Origin: Haloechinothrix alba
GTDB taxonomy: Bacteria > Actinomycetota > Actinomycetes > Mycobacteriales > Pseudonocardiaceae
DNA: 64,000 nucleotides
Direction of reading: 5' to 3'
Assembly (NCBI RefSeq): GCF_900188115.1
Contig: NZ_FZNW01000017.1
Location: 1-64,000, forward strand
The translations under genes were made by a program, and so were the position numbers. Shown piece after piece: positions 54,713 to 63,243 of the stretch (the stretch's first letter is position 1; every line of letters begins with the position of its first letter). The notes beneath the pieces were generated by a model. It was given only the letters and a program-made list of their open reading frames with translations, was not told where the DNA came from and did no database searches.

Positions 54713-55903
54713 TCACGGCGTCACCGGCAACCGCACCACCACGGTCGCGCCCTGGCCGGGTTCGATCCTGATCGAGCCGCCGTGGGCCTCCACCAGTTCG
54801 CGGGCGATCGCGAGGCCGAGCCCGGCGCCGCCGGAGCTTCGTTCCCGTGCGGAGTCGCCGCGCTCGAACATGTCGAATGCCCGTTCAGCGAGGTCGGCCG
54901 TGAAGCCGGGTCCGCTGTCCGCCACGGTCAGCACCCCCTGCGAGTCCTCAGCCGTCACCGACACCCGGACCACACCCGCCTCCGGGCTGTGCCGTACCGC
55001 GTTGTCCAGGAGGTTACGCAGCACCCGGTCGATCGCCTGCGGGTCTCCGGTGGTCCGCACCGAGTCCACAGCCGCCAGCTCGACGGTGACGTCGGAGCGC
55101 GCGGCCAGCGGGGCCACCCCCTCCACGGCGCCCTCCGCGATCTCGGGGAGATCGAGCGCCATGCGGTCGAGACGCATGTCGCCTGCCTCCAGCCGCGTCA
55201 GCATGAACAGGTCGTCGACCATGCTGCGCAGCAGCTCGACGTCGGCGGCCATGGCACGGAGGTACCGGTCGGGCTCGGCCGCCACACCGTCCTGGATCGC
55301 CTCCACCGCGGCACGCAGGCTCGCCAGCGGTGTACGCAGGTCATGCCCCACCGAGGCCAGCAGCCGCCGCCGCGCCTCCTCACCGCGGGCACGGTCCCGC
55401 TCGTAGCTCGCCAGCTGGTCGACCATCCTGTCGACCGACGCCGCGACCTCACCGACCTCGTCACGGCGATCGATGCCGGTGCGCATCGTCAGATCCCCGC
55501 CTGCGACGCGCCCGGCCGTATCGGCCAGCTCGCGCAGATCCCTGGTCAACGACCCGGTGACCGCGATGGCAAGCAACACTCCCAGCCCGGTACCGAGGGC
55601 GAGCGCGGCCAGCACCAGACGCATGTCGGCAGGGTCGAGGAGCATCGCCCTGGCAGAGGCAGCCACCACGACACCGGCGCTGACCACGGCGGCGACCGCT
55701 ACGGCGAGAACCGTCCAGCGCAGCGACGGCAACCGGCGATGCACCCTGGTCAGCCACCAGCCGAACGGTACGGCCAGCAGCGCCACCGCGGCGAACACCC
55801 CGTAGAGCGTGACCCGCTCGCTCGTCGTGGGCCGCATCGCCGCCTCTCCAACGCCGAGCGCGAGACCGGTGGCGACGGCGGCGAACGCGGCGAGCACCCT
55901 CAC
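54713..55903 (-). CDS. Two-component sensor histidine kinase
   Basis: 396 aa. Four hydrophobic N-terminal segments without a large extracellular loop suggest sensing in the membrane. A HAMP domain (LREL ADTAGRVAGGDLTM region) leads to HisKA with His in LLASVGHDLRTPLASL and the ATPase boxes NLLDNAVRHS, DSGPGFT and GGAGLGLAIA. The GTG start at 55903 overlaps the response-regulator stop. Its genes are divergent from the lipoprotein/molybdoenzyme pair. Confidence 0.92.
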   Translation of the reverse strand: MRVLAAFAAVATGLALGVGEAAMRPTTSERVTLYGVFAAVALLAVPFGWWLTRVHRRLPSLRWTVLAVAVAAVVSAGVVVAASARAMLLDPADMRLVLAALALGTGLGVLLAIAVTGSLTRDLRELADTAGRVAGGDLTMRTGIDRRDEVGEVAASVDRMVDQLASYERDRARGEEARRRLLASVGHDLRTPLASLRAAVEAIQDGVAAEPDRYLRAMAADVELLRSMVDDLFMLTRLEAGDMRLDRMALDLPEIAEGAVEGVAPLAARSDVTVELAAVDSVRTTGDPQAIDRVLRNLLDNAVRHSPEAGVVRVSVTAEDSQGVLTVADSGPGFTADLAERAFDMFERGDSARERSSGGAGLGLAIARELVEAHGGSIRIEPGQGATVVVRLPVTP

Positions 55904-56613
55904 GGTTCGAATCGGTACCCCACGCCTCGGACGGTGACCAGCCGCGCCGGGCGGCTCGGGTCGGGTTCGATCTTCTGCCGCAGGTGCCCGATGTGCACGG
56001 TGACGGTCGCGGGGTCCTGCCACTCCGGCGCGGAGTCCCACACCTGCTCGAGCAGCTGCCTGCGGGTGAACACGCGCCGTGGCGAGCGCGCGAGAAACGC
56101 GAGCAGGTCGAACTGCCTGCGCGTCAGCTCAACGGGCGCCTCCGCCACGCGCACCTCGCGCGTGGCCTCGTCGATCACGAGCTCACCGAACCGGACGGCC
56201 CCCGGCCGGGGCTCGGTCGCGACGCGGCGCAGCACCGAGCTCACCCGAGCGGCGAGCTCGCGCGGGCTGAACGGTTTGACGACGTAGTCATCGGCGCCCA
56301 TCCGCAAGCCGTCGACGCGCTCGGCCTCGTCACCCCGGGCCGTCAGAACGATGACAGGGACATCGCTGCGCGCCCGTACCTCCCGCAGCACGGTCAGGCC
56401 GTCCACAGCGGGAAGCATCAGATCGAGCACGACGAGATCGCACGGCCGGTGGTCGAGCTCGTGCAGCGCGGCGGCACCATCCGCGACCGCCACCACCGTA
56501 TGCCGGTCCTGCTCCAGGTAACTGCTCACCACCTCGCGCACCATCGGCTCGTCGTCGACCACGAGCACGTGGGCAGCACCCACCTCAGTGCCTGTCTGAC
56601 TCGCGAGGGTCAT
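55900..56613 (-). CDS. OmpR-family response regulator
   Basis: 237 aa. The receiver has VVDDEP, the phospho-acceptor in VVLDLMLPAVDG and Lys in YVVKPFSP; the winged helix ends VRGVGYRFEP. AGGAAG precedes the ATG. It is first of the two-gene operon and probably acts in the 228-bp divergent region with the lipoprotein gene. Confidence 0.92.
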   Translation of the reverse strand: MTLASQTGTEVGAAHVLVVDDEPMVREVVSSYLEQDRHTVVAVADGAAALHELDHRPCDLVVLDLMLPAVDGLTVLREVRARSDVPVIVLTARGDEAERVDGLRMGADDYVVKPFSPRELAARVSSVLRRVATEPRPGAVRFGELVIDEATREVRVAEAPVELTRRQFDLLAFLARSPRRVFTRRQLLEQVWDSAPEWQDPATVTVHIGHLRQKIEPDPSRPARLVTVRGVGYRFEP

Positions 56614-56841
56614 CTCGATCGGCTTCCTGACGAGCGCTCATCCGTGGTGTAACGCGAAGCTTGGCGCGCCGCTGCACCTCATCGTATGGGTGGGACGCGG
56701 GCGAGAACAGCGTTCGTGCGCCGCTTTCGCCAGACTTAATCATCGCTTGCGCGCCGGATTGTTCTCGTCGGGTGGACTGCTGGTGGGCAATCGCGGACAC
56801 CTTCCAGGCCCGCACCGATCGACTCTCCAAGGAGGTCCACC

Positions 56842-57093
56842 GTGACGGTTCGCACCAAGCTCGTAACGTCGTTGCTCGCGGGGCTGCTCGCCACCGGCGT
56901 CGGCGCCTGCGACGACACCACTGAAGGCAACGGCGATGAGATGGACGATGGCGGCACCGGGAACAGCGAGATGACCGAGGACATGAACGACGAGATGGAG
57001 GACGATGGCACCAGCGGCGACGACATGAACGACGAGGACATGAACGACGGCGAGATGAACGGCGAGGACGAGATGGAGGAGGACGGCGGGTGA
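56842..57093 (+). CDS. Met/Asp/Glu-rich small lipoprotein
   Basis: 83 aa. A GTG start behind AAGGAGG, a signal peptide with lipobox ATGVGAC, then a low-complexity mature region of repeated D/E-M-N/D units (for example EDMNDEMEDD and DDMNDEDMNDGEMNGEDEM). Nearly every Met is flanked by acidic residues, which suggests a flexible metal- or oxidant-responsive tether. It overlaps the molybdoenzyme gene (GTGA), so it may protect or serve that enzyme. No family is recognised. Confidence 0.75.
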   Translation: MTVRTKLVTSLLAGLLATGVGACDDTTEGNGDEMDDGGTGNSEMTEDMNDEMEDDGTSGDDMNDEDMNDGEMNGEDEMEEDGG

Positions 57094-58682
57094 GCCCCGT
57101 GCTGACTTCCCGGGCCGGCACGCGCACGATCCCGGCGACCGCCGGGATCGTGGCGACCGGTCTCGCCGTCGGCGTCGCCGAGCTCGCAGCGGGGCTGCTG
57201 CCCGGTGGTGCCTCACCGTTCGTCGCCGTCGCGGAGCGGATCATCGAGCTGACGCCCGGCCCTGCCGTCGAGCTGGCGATCAGCGTGTTCGGCGGCGCCA
57301 ACCGGCTGGTTCTGTTGCTGTGCATGGCGGTGGGACTGCTCACCGCGGGGGCGCTGGTCGGTATCGGTGCGGCAGCACGCCGGTGGTTCGGCCCGGCGGC
57401 GCTCGGGGCCATCGCCGCACTCGGCATCGCCTCCGGACTCGCCACCCCGGCCCTGCCTGTCCTCGTCGCCGTCGCCGCACCCGCCGCTGGCTGGGGCCTC
57501 GGTGCCGGTCTCCTGCAGGTGCTGCTCGGACGGCGCGCGGCAGGTCGCGCGGGGGCCGGCGAGCACGCCGATGACCTGCCGGACGAGGATCGGGCCCACC
57601 GGGACGAGCCGGAGCGGCCGCGCCGCTCCTTCCTCGCCGTAGCCGGTGCGGGAGCCGTACTGGCCGCGGCGAGCGCAGGCGGCGGCCGGTACCTGCAACT
57701 GCGCGATGCGGCGCGGCGCGCCCGCACGAACATCCGGCTTGCCCGACCGGCCACGCCGCTCCCGCCGCCGCCGGGTACCGCGTCCTTCGACATCGACGGC
57801 CTGGCGAGCCTGGTCACCCCGAACGAGGACTTCTACCGCATCGACACGGCCTTCACCGTGCCGCGCCTCGATCCCGACAGCCACGCGGTGCGGGTCACCG
57901 GGATGGTCGACACGCCCCTCGAGATCGGCTACCGCGAGCTGGTCCGAGCTGCCGACACCGAAGCGGACGTCACGCTGGCGTGCGTGTCCAACCAGGTCGG
58001 CGGGAGTCTCGTCGGCAACGCCCGCTGGCAGGGCGTTCCCCTGGCCGAGGTGCTCGATCGTGCCGGTGTGCACCCCGGGGCGACCCAGATCGTCGGTCGC
58101 GCAACGGACGGTTGGACCGGTGGGTTCCCCGTCGAGGCCGCCTATGACGGGAGGCCCGCGCTGATCGCTGTCGGGATGAACGGCGAACCGCTTCCCGAGG
58201 AACACGGGTTCCCCGCGCGGCTCGTCATCGCGGGGCTGTACGGGTATGTATCCGACACCAAGTGGCTGGCCGAGATCGAGCTAACGACGTTCGAGGCCTA
58301 CGACGCCTACTGGATCCCACGTGGGTGGGCCGAGCGCGCTCCTATCAAGACCCAGTCCCGCATCGATGTGCCGCGCGAGGGCGCCGAGGTGAACGCAGGA
58401 CCCGTGACTGTCGCCGGGGTCGCGTGGGCCGGTGTCCGGGGGGTCGAGACCGTCGAGATCGCCGTCGACGGCGGCGACTGGCGCGAGGCGCGCCTGGCAG
58501 GCGAGCTCGCCCGCACCACCTGGCGCCAGTGGGCGTACGAGTGGGACGCCACCCCGGGCCAGCACCGCATCCAGGTACGCGCCACCGACGGCACAGGCCG
58601 GACGCAAACCGGCGAGCGAAGCGGCACCCTCCCCGACGGGGCGACCGGACACCACACCATCGAGGTGACTGTGGCGGGGTAG
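57090..58682 (+). CDS. Membrane-anchored sulfite-oxidase-type molybdopterin oxidoreductase
   Basis: 530 aa. Four N-terminal membrane helices (about 1-150) are followed by a linker and an oxidoreductase molybdopterin-binding domain in which the Mo-ligand Cys is in VTLACVSNQVGGSLVGNARW; the C-terminal Ig-like dimerisation domain contains VAGVAWAGVRGVETVEIAV. The active site faces outward. Relatives oxidise sulfite or reduce sulfoxides. The GTG start overlaps the Met-rich lipoprotein, which makes repair of methionine sulfoxide an attractive but unproven idea. Confidence 0.87.
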   Translation: MSPVLTSRAGTRTIPATAGIVATGLAVGVAELAAGLLPGGASPFVAVAERIIELTPGPAVELAISVFGGANRLVLLLCMAVGLLTAGALVGIGAAARRWFGPAALGAIAALGIASGLATPALPVLVAVAAPAAGWGLGAGLLQVLLGRRAAGRAGAGEHADDLPDEDRAHRDEPERPRRSFLAVAGAGAVLAAASAGGGRYLQLRDAARRARTNIRLARPATPLPPPPGTASFDIDGLASLVTPNEDFYRIDTAFTVPRLDPDSHAVRVTGMVDTPLEIGYRELVRAADTEADVTLACVSNQVGGSLVGNARWQGVPLAEVLDRAGVHPGATQIVGRATDGWTGGFPVEAAYDGRPALIAVGMNGEPLPEEHGFPARLVIAGLYGYVSDTKWLAEIELTTFEAYDAYWIPRGWAERAPIKTQSRIDVPREGAEVNAGPVTVAGVAWAGVRGVETVEIAVDGGDWREARLAGELARTTWRQWAYEWDATPGQHRIQVRATDGTGRTQTGERSGTLPDGATGHHTIEVTVAG

Positions 58683-58776
58683 GCAGTGTCGTACCAGGCG
58701 GGGACGTCAATATCGCGGTCGTGGCGCGGTGCCGAGGAGCGTTCCCGTGTCCGGGCCACGCTGCCAGCCGGACCGG

Positions 58777-59838
58777 TCAGCGGCATTGCCCGCTGGTCAG
58801 CCGCGCCGCCACGGGCTGGCGGTGGGTGAAGCGCAGCTTGAGTTCCTTCATCTGGCGTCGCCATGCCAACTTGGCCCGTTCGAGGCGTCGTTGGCGAAGC
58901 GCACGGTACATCTCGACGGTGGGGCGGGCGCCGCCCGCCGCCGGTTCGTAGCCGTACCGCTGCAGTCTCTTGCCCGCGGCGTACTCGATGAGGGCGATCT
59001 CCTCCCCGCTGAGTTCTTGTTCCCAGCGTCGGCTCGTGTCCGCGCTGACGGGCTGGTGCAGCTTCCAGTGATACGTGCTCGATTCGGGTATGTCGTTGTG
59101 CTCGTGGTACGACAACGCTTCCGCGATGCCGTCCTCGGACAGCTGGAGGAACGAGCACACGTTCGTGAGTGTCTCCTCCGGCCGGCTCACCAGGTCCTCG
59201 TAGCGGATCTCCAGCAACTGATCGCGGGCCAGCCGCCTGCGCCACGCGTCGGCCGCACGTTGCGAACGCTCCCATAGCTCGGCAACGGGGACGACGTCGC
59301 CCCCGTACCAGTCCAGCCTGCGCATGGACGCGACCGCGGCTCGCGGGTCCCGGACGATGTTGACGAACTGGGCATCGGGAAACATCGCGAAGATCGCATC
59401 GAGATACTGGACGTACATCGGGCGTTTGTCGCCCCAGCGCTGCTTGCCCTGCTGTTCGGCATACATCAGGAAGCAGGTGCCGAGCAACGAGCCCACCGTC
59501 GGTGGCGCGGCGACGAGCCGATCGATGGCGCGCTGCGGTTCGACGCCGACCCGGCCCGGCCGGGTGGCCTTACGGGTGAAGATCCAGCGCGCCAGCTTTC
59601 TGCGATTGCGCTCGGCACCGAGATCGCCGAATCGTTCCCGGCGCCGCCACGTCTCCAGCAGGAACCGGCTCTCCCGTGGCATCGCCAGCTCGGGGTGGTT
59701 GTTCAGCATCGTCCGGAGCAGCGTCGTGCCGGATCGCGGGCACCCTCCGACGAACACCGGTCGGTCGGGCGCGCCGGCGAACGGCGACAGAGCTTCCGAG
59801 GTCATTTCGCCGGCGTGACTTCCAGTCGTCGCAGACAC
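58777..59838 (-). CDS. PAPS-type sulfotransferase family protein
   Basis: 353 aa. The 5'-phosphosulfate loop is VFVGGCPRSGTTLLR and the 3'-phosphate region is FVNIVRDPRAAVASM. The acceptor is not evident. The GTG at 59838 has GAGGAG upstream; a GTG two codons earlier is too close to it. It is transcribed alone. Confidence 0.88.
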   Translation of the reverse strand: MSATTGSHAGEMTSEALSPFAGAPDRPVFVGGCPRSGTTLLRTMLNNHPELAMPRESRFLLETWRRRERFGDLGAERNRRKLARWIFTRKATRPGRVGVEPQRAIDRLVAAPPTVGSLLGTCFLMYAEQQGKQRWGDKRPMYVQYLDAIFAMFPDAQFVNIVRDPRAAVASMRRLDWYGGDVVPVAELWERSQRAADAWRRRLARDQLLEIRYEDLVSRPEETLTNVCSFLQLSEDGIAEALSYHEHNDIPESSTYHWKLHQPVSADTSRRWEQELSGEEIALIEYAAGKRLQRYGYEPAAGGARPTVEMYRALRQRRLERAKLAWRRQMKELKLRFTHRQPVAARLTSGQCR

Positions 59839-60190
59839 GGCCACTCCTCCTCATCACGTCATGAGGTCTGGCACGGTACACCCGGTGGCACCATCCTGCA
59901 CCGTCGTGCCTGGCGCAGCCGTCTGCCGTGCGCCACCGAACCGGACGCTGTGACCATGCCTGCGGAACGCCATTGGCCGGCGTCGACCTTCGCGGTCCCG
60001 GACGGGCCGGGCGAGCACACATCAGTCAACGGATCCCATTCCGCTCAGGCCGGTCCGAAACGCCGTCGGAGTCGCGCCGGTAGCTGCCCAGCCGCCCCTC
60101 TCAGCGGCGACCCCCGTGTGAGCGCCTCCGGCCGCAGCGCAGAATGAGGTCCCTAGGGGGTGGGCTTCCGGGGCCACGGGAGGAGGAACT
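59839..60190. other. Intergenic region without a recognisable gene
   Basis: 352 bp between the divergent sulfotransferase and PAP2 genes. No frame resembles a known protein. A short inverted repeat, CCTCAT and ATGAGG, lies near 59850. Confidence 0.5.
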
Positions 60191-61465
60191 ATGTACCGTA
60201 GCGCACGAACTGGGCGCCGGCGGCGAACGGCATGCTACCGGCCGACATGTCCCGCGCCCAGCGCGTGTGGCGTCGATGCTGCCACAGAGACCGTGCGGGG
60301 GTGTGGGCGTATGCCCGGCAGGCATACCGGGGACGGTGCCATCGGACGGCGCAGCGTGACAGCAGGCCCACTGGTGGCGCTGATCACGCTGGCCGCGGCG
60401 CTGGTGGCGACGCACGTGGCGGATGTGCCGCTGCGCGATCCCGACGGCGTCGCCAGCCGACGCCTGGTGTTCGTCGTCGGGCTCGCGCTCGGGCTGGTGG
60501 CGCTCGATGTCGTCGTCCGCGCGTCTGTCCGGTCGGCGACGAGAAGGCCGTCCCGCGCATCGATGCGCGCGGTGCTGCGCCAGCGCTGGGGCTGGTACCG
60601 CAGCGTGGCCGTGGGCGTCGCCCTTGTCAGCTTCTACGTGACATACCTGGGGTATCGCAACATCAAGAGTGTGGTTCCCCTGTTACGGCCGGGTGACCTG
60701 TTCGACGACGAGCTCGCGGAACTCGACCGTGTCCTGTTCGCCGGCCACGATCCTTTCGCGCTGTTGCACTCGATACTGGGTACCGGGCCCCAGTCACATT
60801 TCCTGTCGCTGGTGTACCTGTTCTTCCTCGCCTTCGTGCCGCTCTCGCTGGCGTGTGCGCTGGTGTTCTCACGAAACCTACGAGGTGGGCTGTTCTTTAC
60901 GACGGCCCTGTCGATCAACTGGCCGCTCGGGGCTGCGGGCTACGTCCTGCTTCCCGCGCTGGGCCCGATCTACGCGACGCCGGTCGCCTTCGCCCACCTG
61001 CCCGGATCCCACGCATCGGACCTGCAAAACGCCCTTCTCGACGAGCGCGTCACGTTCCTGCACAACCCGCAGGGTGACGGCACGGCTCAGGCGATCGCTG
61101 CGTTCCCCTCCCTGCACATCTCAATACTCTTCACGGTCGCGATGGCAGCGCACCTGCTCGGGCTGACACGAAACGTGCGGATCGCCCTGTGGGCACTCCT
61201 GGTGGCCTCGAGCGCCTCCACGATCTACCTGGGCTGGCACTATGTCATCGATGGCGTCGCAGGCGTGGCCATCGGCCTCGCAGCGCTCGGCATCGCCCGC
61301 CTGCTCACCGGCTTCGTCGGGGACACCACGGCCCGCCGCCGTCTCGGGCCGGACCACGCGTCCACTCGGGCGATACCGGGTCGGGGCACGCGTCATGCAC
61401 CGGACACGCACGGGGACCGCGAGGGTCCGACGGCCTCGCGCACGGACGGATCGGTCCGGTCGTAG
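60191..61465 (+). CDS. PAP2-superfamily membrane phosphatase/phosphotransferase
   Basis: 424 aa with six to seven membrane helices. The PAP2 catalytic motifs are FPSLHIS and [11 protein letters not shown], as in the inositol-phosphorylceramide-synthase-like group (AUR1-type). It probably acts on a lipid phosphate at the outer membrane face. The ATG at 60191 has a strong GGAGGAGGAACT in front but adds a 40-residue Arg/Cys-rich leader; the ATG at 60311 would give 384 aa. The last 75 residues are hydrophilic. Confidence 0.82.
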   Translation: MYRSARTGRRRRTACYRPTCPAPSACGVDAATETVRGCGRMPGRHTGDGAIGRRSVTAGPLVALITLAAALVATHVADVPLRDPDGVASRRLVFVVGLALGLVALDVVVRASVRSATRRPSRASMRAVLRQRWGWYRSVAVGVALVSFYVTYLGYRNIKSVVPLLRPGDLFDDELAELDRVLFAGHDPFALLHSILGTGPQSHFLSLVYLFFLAFVPLSLACALVFSRNLRGGLFFTTALSINWPLGAAGYVLLPALGPIYATPVAFAHLPGSHASDLQNALLDERVTFLHNPQGDGTAQAIAAFPSLHISILFTVAMAAHLLGLTRNVRIALWALLVASSASTIYLGWHYVIDGVAGVAIGLAALGIARLLTGFVGDTTARRRLGPDHASTRAIPGRGTRHAPDTHGDREGPTASRTDGSVRS

Positions 61466-61506
61466 TCTGCGCGATCGCCGTAGCCAATCGTGATGAATTT
61501 CGCCAT
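61430..61506 (-). pseudogene. 5' end of a YciI-family gene
   Basis: [20 protein letters not shown] behind AAGGAG is a typical YciI-family start; after about 25 codons the similarity ends and the frame stops at 61393, inside the PAP2 gene tail. The gene is truncated, presumably by rearrangement. Confidence 0.6.
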
Positions 61507-61570
61507 CCGGGCATCTCCTTGTCGGCATGGGTCTCGCCGTCGGCGTGGGTCCAGTTGCCGGGCGCGCCCC

Positions 61571-61678
61571 GGTAATCGCTGCGTTTTCGGCGGGCAGGCC
61601 AAAGGAATCCCAGCCGATCGGATGCAGCACGTCACAACCACGCTGCATCCAGCAGCGGAGCACCGCGTCCAGTACATA
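61571..61678 (-). pseudogene. Fragment of a leucyl-tRNA synthetase gene
   Basis: 36 codons read [20 protein letters not shown] then [15 protein letters not shown], the strongly conserved segment after the HIGH motif of bacterial LeuRS. The frame is then disturbed and the YciI start follows. No other LeuRS sequence is nearby. It begins 5 bp after the TetR stop. Confidence 0.7.
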
Positions 61679-61682
61679 CTGT

Positions 61683-62264
61683 TCACGCGACAGATCCCAC
61701 GAGTGCGCGGTGGACGAAGGCTGCGAGTTTGTCGCGGTCGGGCTTCTCGTCCCTGAGAACCACTTGCATCTGCAGCCCACATGTCAGGGTGCCGAGCATG
61801 CGACCGGTTACCGAGTCGGTGCGGGCAATGAACGACTCGGCGAATGCGTCGTCCCACGCGGCTGCCGCGGGGCGGAGATCGGGGCGATGCAGCGAGACAG
61901 TGTAGAGATTGTGCTCGGCGATCGTGTATTTCCGTTGTTCGGTTGCGGAGGCCACGACGAAATCCGCAAGTGCGGTGGGCAGGGCAGCATCCGGGGGAAG
62001 CTCCTGCTCCCATTCCCGCAACTGGGCCACACTACGGCGCGCTACCTCGTCCATGGCCGCCCTGACGAGCTGGTCGAGACCTGTGAAGTAGTAGGTCGTG
62101 GAGCCCAAAGGCACGTCAGCGGCTTCGGCCACCTTGCGGTGCGTGAGCGCTTCGACGCCGTGTTCGGCGATCACCGTGATGGCCGCACGCACGATCCGGC
62201 CAGGCCGGCCGGGATCGTTCTGACCCCGCCCCCGCTTGCGCGTAGTCGCCCTGTCCGTCGACAT
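61683..62264 (-). CDS. TetR-family transcriptional regulator
   Basis: 193 aa. The helix-turn-helix is [37 protein letters not shown], preceded by a basic N terminus. The ligand domain resembles the TetR_C group with a conserved [20 protein letters not shown]. It probably regulated a downstream gene now reduced to fragments, or acts on the divergent TetR gene. Confidence 0.9.
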   Translation of the reverse strand: MSTDRATTRKRGRGQNDPGRPGRIVRAAITVIAEHGVEALTHRKVAEAADVPLGSTTYYFTGLDQLVRAAMDEVARRSVAQLREWEQELPPDAALPTALADFVVASATEQRKYTIAEHNLYTVSLHRPDLRPAAAAWDDAFAESFIARTDSVTGRMLGTLTCGLQMQVVLRDEKPDRDKLAAFVHRALVGSVA

Positions 62265-62483
62265 GCCTCGTCTCCTCGTTACGCCTGGATCAACGAAACT
62301 TCCAAAGCCTGGACATTCGTGTCAAGTTCGATACCGGCGTCACGCAGCTACATCGGTATCGACACACTCACCGGAACAGACCCGTAAACACGCGAGGGCC
62401 GGTACGAGACGGGGTCACTCGAACCCGACAGCGTCCAGGCCGGGAACGCATCGTGCATGGATGACATTGTTGCTGCGCATTAT

Positions 62484-62496
62484 ATAACCTTGTTAT
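62484..62496. promoter_or_regulatory. Palindrome in the promoter of the second TetR gene
   Basis: ATAAC-CTT-GTTAT, an AT-rich inverted repeat 15 bp before the ATG at 62512, next to TATGATA that could be a -10 element. Likely operator of the TetR gene it precedes. Confidence 0.55.
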
Positions 62497-62511
62497 GATA
62501 CGTTGGCACGT

Positions 62512-63180
62512 ATGGGCACGACTGGCGATGTCGGCACGGACATGCGGTCGCAGCTGGTGGCGGCCGCGGTCTCGCTGCTGGCCGAAGAGGGCCCGGGAGT
62601 GATCCAGGCCCGTCGGCTGGCTCGCGAGGTGGGCGCGTCCACCATGGCGGTCTACCACTATTTCGGCGGCATGCCACAACTGCTGACAGCGGTCCGCGAA
62701 GAGGGGTTTCGGCGGCTCGACGCCCGTCTCTCCGAAGTTGCGATCACCGATGACCCCGTCACCGACATCGGCCGCCTCGGGCTGGCCTACCGGCAGGTCG
62801 CCTGGGAGAACCCGCACCTCTATGACCTGATGTTCGGCCTGTCGACACCGGGCGGGTACCGGCCGGAAGCACACGCTCCGCCCGCAGAAAGCGACGGGAG
62901 TAGTTCCCAACGCGCCTATACCCACCTTGTCGACGCTGCGGCCCGTGCCATACGCGCCGGCCGGGTCCGCGAGCAGGACCCCGACAGTGTCGCGGCGCAG
63001 TTCTGGAGCGTTCTACACGGCTACGTCACCCTCGAGCTGTCCGGCCACCTCGACCAGCTCGATGGGCTCAACCAGGTGCTCATTCCTATGGGAATCAACC
63101 ACCTCGTCGGGCTCGGCGACGCCCCCGAAGACGCCACCAACTCACTCGAGCGCATCAACACTGCGAACGCCGAGTCGTAA
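62512..63180 (+). CDS. TetR-family transcriptional regulator
   Basis: 222 aa. The helix-turn-helix is LVAAAVSLLAEEGPGVIQAR, REVGASTMAVYHYFGGM; the C-terminal domain has the TetR_C_13-like WENPHLYDLMFGLS and FWSVLHGYVTLELSGHL. I take the ATG at 62512; a TTG three codons upstream opens the frame. The transcript may have a very short leader given the promoter palindrome. Confidence 0.9.
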   Translation: MGTTGDVGTDMRSQLVAAAVSLLAEEGPGVIQARRLAREVGASTMAVYHYFGGMPQLLTAVREEGFRRLDARLSEVAITDDPVTDIGRLGLAYRQVAWENPHLYDLMFGLSTPGGYRPEAHAPPAESDGSSSQRAYTHLVDAAARAIRAGRVREQDPDSVAAQFWSVLHGYVTLELSGHLDQLDGLNQVLIPMGINHLVGLGDAPEDATNSLERINTANAES

Positions 63181-63243
63181 CGCCGGCCTACCGATAACCG
63201 GACGGCAGGATACGAGAGGGCGTCAGTGCTGCGGACCGTGCCG

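Noticed and set aside
54782-56287. 501-codon plus-strand frame opposite the two-component genes
   Set aside because: Antisense to a complete histidine kinase and response regulator.
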